This document shows positions 7,577-13,383 of a DNA stretch of 25,949 nucleotides, piece by piece; within the stretch, counting starts at the first letter, position 1, and each line of letters starts with the position of its first letter. Source of the DNA: a virus. A program made the position numbers and the translations under genes. The stretch covers positions 6,069-32,017 of IMG/VR virus record IMGVR_UViG_3300037963_000553. The stretch is one strand, 5' to 3'. The notes under the pieces are model-generated. The model ran no database searches, had not been told where the DNA came from, and was given only the letters and a program-made list of their open reading frames with translations.

Positions 7577-7656
7577 CAATTTGGAACTAATCACATAAGC
7601 CCTGACGGCATTATCACGGGGGCGAACAAATGGTGGTGAAAAGTTAATGATGATGG

Positions 7657-7678
7657 GTGGCTATTAGTCGGTAGCCAC
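7657..7678 (+). promoter_or_regulatory. Leader hairpin upstream of the 7713 gene
   Basis: GTGGCTA (7657-7663) and TAGCCAC (7672-7678) form a perfect 7-bp stem with an 8-base loop, about 20 bases before the AGAAAGGA ribosome binding site. No T-run follows, so it is not a terminator. It may stabilise the mRNA, be a processing site, or control translation. Confidence 0.5.
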
Positions 7679-7712
7679 AGAGTTTAATCAATCTTAGAAA
7701 GGAATTCTTTTT

Positions 7713-8045
7713 ATGTCTGAAAAGATTAAAAAAGATAGCCTATCACGTGAGAACAAAGACAAGCTTTTGTCTCAGTTGCATTCTATCGGTTTTGATAAGA
7801 ACGCACTGGCTCAGGTTGCGGAAGGCCTTGACTCAGTCACGGTTCAGAAGGGAACACGAGTAAGTTCACATCGCGTACAGATAGCGACCAACCCTAAGTG
7901 TAAGAATGCGTACGCAGCCCTTGAGGATGCACGCGAAGCTCTTAACAAGGCGATAGCATCGGCGAAGTTAAGCTTCAAGAAACGCAATTCTGACAAAATG
8001 GGTACTCCTTATGTTGACATTAAAGTGTCAATCATAACTGAGTAG
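7713..8045 (+). CDS. Unknown 110-residue protein, likely highly expressed
   Basis: A 110-residue, helical, lysine-rich protein with no family I recognise. Its middle part has AYAALEDAREALNKAIASAK (a strong helix near 66-86). It is first in the right-going operon, with AGAAAGGA before the ATG, a candidate promoter and a leader hairpin. Its DNA is noticeably richer in GC than its neighbours and uses codons such as CTG, GCG and GTC more often. That could mean selection for high expression or a different origin. It ends just before a structured intergenic segment. Possible roles include an early host-takeover or DNA-binding protein, but the sequence does not say. Confidence 0.75.
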   Translation: MSEKIKKDSLSRENKDKLLSQLHSIGFDKNALAQVAEGLDSVTVQKGTRVSSHRVQIATNPKCKNAYAALEDAREALNKAIASAKLSFKKRNSDKMGTPYVDIKVSIITE

Positions 8046-8110
8046 GTCATGCTATCAGGCGACCTGAAATAAGATTCCGAGTCCGCGGGTACTTGGGAAC
8101 AGAAACCCGC
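8044..8110 (+). promoter_or_regulatory. Structured intergenic RNA segment with alternative hairpins
   Basis: Two overlapping, mutually exclusive stems occur at 8044-8067: AGGTC/GACCT (8044-8048 with 8061-8065) and TCAGG/CCTGA (8055-8059 with 8063-8067). They are followed by a 6-bp GCGGGT/ACCCGC hairpin (8085-8090 with 8105-8110, 14-base loop). The AGAAAGGA ribosome binding site of the next gene follows about 17 bases later. This repeats the hairpin-then-AAAGGA plan of the genes on either side. Confidence 0.45.
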
Positions 8111-8141
8111 ATTACTTCAACCAAACAGAAAGGACGACAAT

Positions 8142-8267
8142 ATGTTAGAACTAATGGGTTTTGTATTGGCAATATCATTTCTTGCTAATATAATGCAGTT
8201 GGTTATGATTGTAGAAATGCAAGCATACAGGCGCGGGTATAATAGCGCCAAGAATAAAAACCGATAA
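8142..8267 (+). CDS. 41-residue single-pass membrane protein
   Basis: An ATG at 8142 follows a good AGAAAGGA ribosome binding site and opens a 41-codon frame ending in TAA at 8265-8267. Residues 2-25 are strongly hydrophobic (MLELMGFVLAISFLANIMQL and on), followed by a basic, polar tail with several Arg, Lys and Asn, so a transmembrane helix with the tail in the cytoplasm is likely. Phages often encode such micro-proteins as membrane-acting host modulators or lysis helpers. The same ribosome binding site and hairpin plan as its neighbours makes it a credible gene. Confidence 0.6.
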   Translation: MLELMGFVLAISFLANIMQLVMIVEMQAYRRGYNSAKNKNR

Positions 8268-8278
8268 TGTTAATAGAT

Positions 8279-8303
8279 GGGGGCCTACATACCTCGGGCC
8301 CCT
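8279..8303 (+). promoter_or_regulatory. Leader hairpin upstream of the 8325 gene
   Basis: GGGGCC (8280-8285) pairs with GGCCCC (8297-8302) around an 11-base loop, with a possible further G-U pair. It lies 8-15 bases before the AAAGGA ribosome binding site of the next gene. This is the third hairpin in a row placed just before a gene in this operon, and by far the most GC-rich spot nearby. Confidence 0.5.
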
Positions 8304-8324
8304 GTCACATTGAAAGGAAATACA

Positions 8325-8597
8325 ATGAAAATAATAGAAGTAGTAGTATATCACAGTAGCACACCTTGTTACGATTGTCATGAACCAGGATGTCATACTC
8401 ACGGATATTACACTCCTGACTACGATATTAGAAAAGTAATACTATCAATCTTGAACAAAAATCAGGATTGGGACCTTCAACAAATACAAGTGTGCGAAAT
8501 TACACTAAATGTACCTGAAAGAGATACTTTGAAAGATATAACTGACAAGTACATAAAATACCATGTTGATGAGGGTGAATATGAACTACGTGACTAA
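8325..8597 (+). CDS. Small Cys/His-rich protein
   Basis: I place the start at the ATG at 8325 because GAAAGGA lies 7 bases upstream. An in-frame ATG at 8277 would translate the hairpin and has no ribosome binding site. The 90-residue product has a Cys/His cluster near its N-terminus (CYDCHEPGCHTHGY, about 15-28), suggesting a bound zinc ion. A charged region follows and ends in an acidic tail. I recognise no family. It is last in the three-gene operon; a strong terminator follows 4 bases after the stop. Confidence 0.65.
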   Translation: MKIIEVVVYHSSTPCYDCHEPGCHTHGYYTPDYDIRKVILSILNKNQDWDLQQIQVCEITLNVPERDTLKDITDKYIKYHVDEGEYELRD

Positions 8598-8601
8598 AAC
8601 T

Positions 8602-8630
8602 GGGGCACCTTCGGGTGCCTCTTTTTTTTT
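8602..8630 (+). terminator. Rho-independent terminator
   Basis: GGGGCACC (8602-8609), a TTCG tetraloop and GGTGCCTC (8614-8621) form an 8-bp stem with one G-U pair, followed by nine T residues. This is a textbook intrinsic terminator with an extra-stable UUCG loop. It ends the 7713-8597 operon. Confidence 0.92.
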
Positions 8631-8964
8631 ATTTTACCAAAAACCTTGTGCCATAGCTAGACACGAGCCGTTGCTAGACACGAGCTATTCCCCCGCGACG
8701 CAAGCTAGATAGATATGACTGTATCTAGAGCTAGACCGTTATCCCTTCTTTTTTTTTTAAGACTACAACCCTTCCGACGGAAGCTAGATATATGGGACTG
8801 ACAAAAACCCCGCGACGGAACTTGCTAGTTTTAGTCTGATTATATTTGCTAGACAGCAGCCTCCCCGCGACGGAAACCCTAGATATATGTCGCGATAGTT
8901 TGGATACGACCCGATATGTGTTGTCCGTCTAGTAGAAATTTTGTAAATTATAGAGGTGGAGAGT
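8631..8964. repeat. Repeat-rich control region
   Basis: No gene is evident here. GCTAGACACGAG occurs at 8656-8667 and 8673-8684. A degenerate motif, (C)CCCGCGACGGAA followed closely by (G)CTAG and often ATATAT, occurs at 8691, 8771 (as CTTCCGACGGAAG), 8808 and 8863, with a last CCGACGGAA near 8984. A CTAGATA/TATCTAG hairpin lies at 8705-8728. Irregular spacing argues against CRISPR and favours protein-binding sites (iterons, operator or origin). Confidence 0.6.
8921..8949 (+). promoter_or_regulatory. Candidate promoter for the 8965-12842 operon
   Basis: TTGTCC (8921-8926) and TAAATT (8944-8949) are 17 bases apart, just downstream of the repeats, with the next gene starting at 8965. The -35 differs from the usual TTGAC, as may suit a promoter needing an activator bound at the repeats. 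Confidence 0.4.
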
Positions 8965-9462
8965 ATGCGTCGGATAGCCACCACCGACGGAAAGGACAAA
9001 GTTATGACGGAAACTATGATACAGCGACACAAATGTAAATGCTCCGACTGTGGGCATAGTCATTGGGTAGAGCGCGTCGTAGAGATGCAGACGCTTCCTG
9101 TGGGCGTCGAGATTAGTATCGTCCCAGATAGCGAAAGTGAAAGATGGGAGCTTACTATCGTCAATAATATACAGGGTACGACGGGTATGGTTGAGTGCGA
9201 CACAATGAAACAATGTCTATATCTCATAGAGCAATGTCGTAAAAACATAATGAAAGACGGGTACAGGTTCATAGTCGTATCACCTCGTAGTCGTTTTGAG
9301 ACACACAGTCGCGTAAACAGGTTAGAGTATAATCAGTTTATAGACGACACATTTAAGACTAAAAAGAAGAAGGACGACTGGTATAGCGACCTAATCCAGA
9401 AGGTTGGTCGCAGCTCAGTGCGTTCGTCTAACAAAGTAAACAGACTAGGCTACAAAAAGTAG
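8965..9462 (+). CDS. Putative zinc-binding protein, unknown function
   Basis: An ATG at 8965 has a strong GAGGTGG ribosome binding site. An in-frame ATG at 9004 has AAAGGA 7 bases upstream and is equally possible; the shared product is about 152 residues. From the 9004 start the N-terminus carries a compact Cys/His group (HKCKCSDCGHSHW), likely a zinc knuckle. The middle is mixed alpha/beta, and the C-terminus is strongly basic (KTKKKKDDW and a Ser/Arg/Lys-rich end), consistent with nucleic-acid binding. It is the first gene of the operon that contains the amidotransferase and amidoligase. I recognise no family. Confidence 0.65.
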   Translation: MRRIATTDGKDKVMTETMIQRHKCKCSDCGHSHWVERVVEMQTLPVGVEISIVPDSESERWELTIVNNIQGTTGMVECDTMKQCLYLIEQCRKNIMKDGYRFIVVSPRSRFETHSRVNRLEYNQFIDDTFKTKKKKDDWYSDLIQKVGRSSVRSSNKVNRLGYKK

Positions 9463-9482
9463 TCGGAAGGAAGTACAGACTA

Positions 9483-9743
9483 ATGTGCAGACAATGTAAT
9501 GATACTAGCACTCCGAGGCTAGATATAAATAGTCAGATAAAAGAGTATAGACGCATAACTACTGAAATAGCAAGTATGAAACAGCGTCTACTAAACCTAC
9601 GCATTGACGCAGGTCATTTATTTGACGAGTTAGAAATAAACAAAGATAGTAAGGTTGGGACTATGAATATATTAAGTCGCGCTTACGACGCTTTGGACAA
9701 TGCTAAGCAAGTAGTAATAGATATAACAAAAGATAGACTATGA
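9483..9743 (+). CDS. Small helical protein, unknown
   Basis: An 86-residue protein with an N-terminal CRQC motif and then a long helical, probably coiled-coil region (about 18-50, QIKEYRRITTEIASMKQRLL). A purine-rich GGAAGGAAG lies upstream of the ATG. It ends in an ATGA overlap with the next gene, indicating coupled translation. No family recognised. Confidence 0.6.
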   Translation: MCRQCNDTSTPRLDINSQIKEYRRITTEIASMKQRLLNLRIDAGHLFDELEINKDSKVGTMNILSRAYDALDNAKQVVIDITKDRL

Positions 9744-9958
9744 TATATCTGAAACCAGATAAACACGGGCGTCCACGCACACTATCAGACCAGGAACAAC
9801 AGCGTCTGAACCGCAAGCGACGCCTGTGGTTTTTTAAGAGAAAATACAAGAATTTAGACTATAAAATTTTAAATGTAATCTACGATTACGACAGATATAA
9901 AGAGAAACGACTATCAGATAGAGAAAGATTTTATCTAGCAATAGTCGGAAATAGATAA
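9740..9958 (+). CDS. Small basic protein, possible nucleic-acid binder
   Basis: A 72-residue, very basic protein (about a third Lys or Arg) with clusters such as NRKRRLWFFKRKYK. It starts within the stop of the preceding gene (ATGA). The charge suggests DNA or RNA binding, but no motif is decisive. Confidence 0.6.
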   Translation: MIYLKPDKHGRPRTLSDQEQQRLNRKRRLWFFKRKYKNLDYKILNVIYDYDRYKEKRLSDRERFYLAIVGNR

Positions 9959-9964
9959 TTAATT

Positions 9965-10132
9965 ATGGCGACGACTTACAGACTATATTATTCGCTAGTC
10001 GACGAGAATAAGACTGGTATTCCTTTCCCAGTCGTTTGTCGGTCGTCGCAACTTTTGAGTACTTTTACTCAACAACAAGAGCAGACGCAGAAAGCTAGTC
10101 TGCTAGATATAAACCAAAACAAAGGAGATTAG
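9965..10132 (+). CDS. 55-residue protein fitting the gap before the amidotransferase
   Basis: An ATG at 9965 opens a 55-codon frame (MATTYRLYYSLVDENKTG and on) that ends at TAG 10130-10132, only 3 bases before the amidotransferase ATG. It fills almost exactly the gap between two genes and carries the same GTCG/CGAC-rich codon style. The ribosome binding site is weak (GGAAATAG about 10 bases upstream), but coupling to the preceding stop 7 bases away is possible. The product has a Gln-rich C-terminal half and no recognised family. Confidence 0.5.
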   Translation: MATTYRLYYSLVDENKTGIPFPVVCRSSQLLSTFTQQQEQTQKASLLDINQNKGD

Positions 10133-10135
10133 ACT

Positions 10136-11152
10136 ATGTGTGGTATATATGGAATAGCGAAATCTCCGACACCTTATAACAGAAAAGACTTAAAACTAGT
10201 CAAGAAAGTATTAAGGGACATAGCAATAGATAGTGAGTCGCGAGGTTCGCACTCGTCTGGAATTGCTAAGGTCGGAGAACACACTCGCATATATAAATCA
10301 CTATTGCCGTCTAGCAAATTTGTAGACACTTGGGAATATTCAACTGCCGTTAATAGTTTAAAAGGTAGTAGTAATATTCTTCTCGGACATACACGATTTG
10401 CGACAGAAGGTGCAATAGTCAAATCAAACGCACACCCATTTAAAGTCGGCGATGTCGTCGGAGCTCATAATGGTTGCGTTTACAATATTAAAGAGATGTC
10501 GGCACAATTGGATAAGACTTGTCCTGTTGATAGCCAACTAATCTTTAAGTCTATAAATGATAATAAGAATATAGAAGATGCCGTCAAAAACTTTGACGCC
10601 GACTTCGCATTATCATTTGTCAAGAAAGATACTAATGTCTTGTACTTAACAAGAGAGAATAACCGACCGCTTTATGTCGCTTATATTCCGTCTATTAAAA
10701 CTCTTTTTTACGCAAGTGAAGAGGATTTTATTGAGGACGCATTAGTCGGAAATGGTATAAATGACATAGATATATATAGTCTTAGCAAGAATACATTATA
10801 TGCTTTTAATACGACTCAATTTGATAGTATTAAAACAAATGTAGTTAAGACACAATTCAAATATGATAGTCGTGTATATCAATTCAATATGAATAATTAC
10901 TCATCAACGACTTATCTTGCAGATAACGACGAGTGGGAGGCAATTATTCCTAATTCATATATAGAGGACGAAAAGAAATCTTTGTCTGAGTTATATGGTG
11001 GTGAACCTGATGAATGGTTTTGGGACGATATTGAACAAGAGTGGATGTATATGGATTCTACGACTGGTCAAATATTGTCCGAAGAACAGGTTGCGACTAT
11101 GCAATACTATGACGAGTTAGATGAAAGTGAGGTCGCAAGTGAACTCCTATGA
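10136..11152 (+). CDS. Class II glutamine amidotransferase (Ntn hydrolase)
   Basis: This 338-residue protein starts MCGIYGI, so removal of Met exposes the nucleophile Cys2. Family motifs follow in order: RGSHSSG (36-42), GHTRFAT (84-90, R87 binding glutamine), NAHPF (98-102), HNG (111-113, oxyanion hole) and a VDSQ segment (131-134, where D132 binds substrate). The glutaminase core covers about 1-205. No PRPP-transferase, isomerase or synthetase domain follows, only an acidic tail (about 270-338), so ammonia must go to a separate partner. That is most likely the amidoligase encoded next, whose start overlaps this gene. AAAGGAG precedes the ATG. Expected reaction: glutamine to glutamate plus ammonia. 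Confidence 0.9.
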   Translation: MCGIYGIAKSPTPYNRKDLKLVKKVLRDIAIDSESRGSHSSGIAKVGEHTRIYKSLLPSSKFVDTWEYSTAVNSLKGSSNILLGHTRFATEGAIVKSNAHPFKVGDVVGAHNGCVYNIKEMSAQLDKTCPVDSQLIFKSINDNKNIEDAVKNFDADFALSFVKKDTNVLYLTRENNRPLYVAYIPSIKTLFYASEEDFIEDALVGNGINDIDIYSLSKNTLYAFNTTQFDSIKTNVVKTQFKYDSRVYQFNMNNYSSTTYLADNDEWEAIIPNSYIEDEKKSLSELYGGEPDEWFWDDIEQEWMYMDSTTGQILSEEQVATMQYYDELDESEVASELL

Positions 11153-12845
11153 CGGATTGACCGAAGAACTTCACGAAGAAACACAAGTCACAGAATGTTG
11201 TGCAGACTGCGGAGATAGTTTTGACGAAGGTGAATTAATGGACCAAGATGATAATGGTGATTTAATTTGCTCAGATTGTCGTGAAAACTATGTAGACTGC
11301 TACAATTGTTCTCAGACTGTTCATAATAACGACGCAATATGTGCCGATAACGGCGAGGAATATTGCGACGGATGTTATTACGAACAATACACTAGATGTG
11401 AGGATTGCGACGATGAAATATACATTGACGACGCATTCTATTCCGATAGTCGCGGTGTTTACTTATGTGAATACTGCCACGACCAAGGTAGTAATGCCGA
11501 CGTAGAGTGGAATGTATATAGTCATAATTACATTTCGTCTAATACAGACTTCGTTAGTCCAATCAGGTTCGGATATAAAGAAGATACATTTAATGTCGTA
11601 TCCTCTAAACGATATGTCGGGATTGAGATTGAAGCAAACTATTGCGACGAAGTCTACAATGGCGACATAGAAGACCAGATTAACTATCATATAAGGCAGT
11701 CTAGAAATACTACCGACCGAGATATTATACCTGGTCCAGATAGAGTTACACACGACGGAAGTGTTTGCAGCGACCAACATAGGTTCGGAAACGAGATAGT
11801 AATGTATCCTCGTCGTGGCGATAAGATAGTAGAAGATGCAAAAGTCGTCTGCGACACTATCAAAAACTATGGTGGATATGTTAGTCGTAAATGTGGACTT
11901 CATATACATATAGATACAAGGGACTATGACTATAAACATTTCTTAGTATTAGCATTGTTTACGAAGCTCATAGAACCTAATGTCTATGCTTGGTGTCCTC
12001 CGTCTAGACTTCGTGGTAGATGGTCTAGAAGAGTATCTCAGGCGATAAGGGACTTTCAATTTGTTTCAGATAGGGACGACTTTATTGATATGTGGTACGA
12101 CAACGGAGGATATTCAGACGATAAGTACAACGAGAAAAGATATCACGGACTAAACCTGCATTGTCATTTTCAGGCAAATCAGGGACTAGAAATACGATAT
12201 CACGGAGGTACTTTAAATCCCGACAAGATAAAACATTGGGTCATATTTTGGACTAATGTCGTTGATAAATGTTGGGAGATAGCTGAAAATGAAGTCGGTT
12301 ATAGTAGTCTTAGAAATACTGCTATGTATAAGTCGCTTTACCAAAGTCCAAACCGAAGGGTACTAGACCGAATGGATAGGGCATATCCTAGATTTTCGTC
12401 CAATGGTGATAGTATAGATTATAAACAATATATGAAAGATAGCGAATGTTTAAGACGCGTTATGGGTTTACCTAAACGAGATAGACCTTATGTCGTAGAA
12501 CCTCTTTTAGATTTATATAAAAGAAAGCACGACTTAGCTTTTATCTCTTTATCAAATATATTTGACATATTTGAGATACCGACTGAAACACAGAAGTATA
12601 TTAGAAGTCGTATCAGGGAAATAAGTGATAGTGCGTCTGAAATGGACATTGACCATCTTGAAAATTGTTTTGAAGGAAAAAGGGCTATGATAGAATATAG
12701 TCATCATACGGGACTATTCAAGTATGTAGACTTCTTTCATCATAGACTTCCGACTATTGACGATACGAATAGACTAGGGAGTGTAGATAGTATGTATTCC
12801 TTTGATGTTAGACCAACAGAGGAAAATATACGCAGACACTTGTAG
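11139..12845 (+). CDS. Amidoligase_2-type (COOH-NH2) ligase with N-terminal zinc array
   Basis: I choose the GTG at 11139, preceded by GAGGT at good spacing; an in-frame ATG at 11121 lacks a clear site, and residue numbers below count from it. Residues 26-119 hold six CxxC knuckles (C27/C30, C50/C53, C60/C63, C82/C85, C93/C96, C116/C119), predicting three zinc modules. Residues 165-380 match the glutamine-synthetase-fold amidoligases (PF12224 type): GIEIEAN (167-173), DGSV (212-215), EIVMYP (225-230), CGLHIHID (258-265) and LEIRYHGGTLNP (356-367). These should bind Mg-ATP and join a carboxyl to ammonia or an amine. Residues 400-568 are an unrecognised helical tail. It overlaps the amidotransferase gene, implying a two-part enzyme. 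Substrate unknown. Confidence 0.85.
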   Translation: MNSYDGLTEELHEETQVTECCADCGDSFDEGELMDQDDNGDLICSDCRENYVDCYNCSQTVHNNDAICADNGEEYCDGCYYEQYTRCEDCDDEIYIDDAFYSDSRGVYLCEYCHDQGSNADVEWNVYSHNYISSNTDFVSPIRFGYKEDTFNVVSSKRYVGIEIEANYCDEVYNGDIEDQINYHIRQSRNTTDRDIIPGPDRVTHDGSVCSDQHRFGNEIVMYPRRGDKIVEDAKVVCDTIKNYGGYVSRKCGLHIHIDTRDYDYKHFLVLALFTKLIEPNVYAWCPPSRLRGRWSRRVSQAIRDFQFVSDRDDFIDMWYDNGGYSDDKYNEKRYHGLNLHCHFQANQGLEIRYHGGTLNPDKIKHWVIFWTNVVDKCWEIAENEVGYSSLRNTAMYKSLYQSPNRRVLDRMDRAYPRFSSNGDSIDYKQYMKDSECLRRVMGLPKRDRPYVVEPLLDLYKRKHDLAFISLSNIFDIFEIPTETQKYIRSRIREISDSASEMDIDHLENCFEGKRAMIEYSHHTGLFKYVDFFHHRLPTIDDTNRLGSVDSMYSFDVRPTEENIRRHL

Positions 12846-13051
12846 CGTCTGACTAGGTTGTGGACGGATTAGATAACTAGTCTGTCTACACTAGTCATTT
12901 CCGACTATGATTAGTCGTCTAAATTGACCTAGTGCTAGATTATTGCCAATGACATACGGCTAGACACAAGCCTATGGCTAGATAGTTGCCATTGGCTAGA
13001 TAAAAAAATACTTGACTTTTTATATTTTTATGAATAACTTGAAAAAATTTT
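12846..13051 (+). promoter_or_regulatory. Control region with GCTAG repeats and candidate promoter
   Basis: This non-coding stretch is dense in CTAG. GGCTAGACACAAGCC (12958-12972) matches the GCTAGACACGAGCC motif upstream of the 8965 operon. GGCTAGATA occurs at 12976-12984 and 12994-13002, with a related GCTAGAT at 12934. TTGCCAATG (12943-12951) and TTGCCATTGG (12986-12995) flank them. A promoter candidate, TTGACT (13012-13017), 17 bases, TAACTT (13035-13040), would start transcription near 13047. No terminator hairpin with a T-run is visible after the amidoligase gene. Confidence 0.5.
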
Positions 13052-13186
13052 ATGAAAACACTTGCAGGCAGTATAGATAAACAATTAAAGCTAGATATAG
13101 GACTAGCGTCGGTATCAAGTCCGACCTCCCTAAAGTTAGCAAATACGTTTATTGGTCTGGCGACGCTGCCTGCAATACAACAATAG
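13052..13186 (+). CDS. Possible 44-residue leader peptide (doubtful; may be RNA only)
   Basis: An ATG at 13052 opens a 44-codon frame ending in TAG (13184-13186), just before the next gene. The product (MKTLAGSIDKQLKLDIGLAS and on) is not low-complexity, but no ribosome binding site precedes the ATG. The frame overlaps nearly all of the candidate structured RNA at 13062-13175. It could be a leader peptide whose translation changes RNA folding, or simply chance. Confidence 0.25.
   Translation: MKTLAGSIDKQLKLDIGLASVSSPTSLKLANTFIGLATLPAIQQ
13062..13175 (+). ncRNA. Candidate structured leader RNA
   Basis: TTGCAGGCAG (13062-13071) and CTGCCTGCAA (13166-13175) are perfect 10-base complements that would close a 114-base domain. 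CGTCG (13107-13111) with CGACG (13161-13165) would stack on that stem. Inside are competing short hairpins: GCTAG/CTAGC (13090-13107), GGACT/AGTCC (13100-13122) and GTCGG/CCGAC (13108-13125). The domain begins about 15 bases after the predicted start of transcription and ends about 20 bases before the ATG at 13195, the position of a riboswitch or leader attenuator. I recognise no known class. Confidence 0.4.
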
Positions 13187-13194
13187 GTAATATA

Positions 13195-13383
13195 ATGAAA
13201 GATACGACCATTAAAGTTCTTGTTCCAGTCACTCACGACGAAGAGACTGAGCTAGACGTATGGGATGTAGACTTTGCTTACAACGAGTTTGCTAATGCTA
13301 TCAAAGAGTTTGAAACTGACAATGATATGCGTTATGACGCTTGGAATGATAAGCAAAGAGATTATATGAATGACCAAAGATGA
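13195..13383 (+). CDS. Small acidic protein, unknown
   Basis: A 62-residue, strongly acidic protein (MKDTTIKVLVPVTHDEETEL start), with a beta-rich N-terminus and helical C-terminus. The ribosome binding site is weak (ATAGGTAA). It is the first gene behind the candidate structured leader and is joined to the next gene by an ATGA overlap. No family recognised. Confidence 0.6.
   Translation: MKDTTIKVLVPVTHDEETELDVWDVDFAYNEFANAIKEFETDNDMRYDAWNDKQRDYMNDQR

Noticed and set aside
8277-8324. Start of the Cys/His-rich gene at the ATG at 8277
   Set aside because: The extra 16 codons translate the GC-rich hairpin and lack a ribosome binding site; the ATG at 8325 has AAAGGA at the right distance.
8175-8402. 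75-codon minus-strand frame overlapping small plus-strand genes
   Set aside because: Crosses two plus-strand genes with good ribosome binding sites and a hairpin; no supporting signals.
6876-8955. tRNA genes in the intergenic stretches
   Set aside because: No T-loop GTTCGAAT-type sequence with matching acceptor stems was found on either strand.
8656-8992. CRISPR array
   Set aside because: Repeat units are short, imperfect and irregularly spaced, with no constant spacer length and no cas genes.
11463-11939. 158-codon minus-strand frame inside the amidoligase gene
   Set aside because: Antisense to clear catalytic and zinc motifs; no upstream signals; hydrophobic translation typical of a shadow frame.
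13062-13175. Known glutamine riboswitch (glnA/downstream-peptide type) or tmRNA
   Set aside because: I considered these because of the amidotransferase context, but could not find their conserved core sequences or a T-loop and CCA end.
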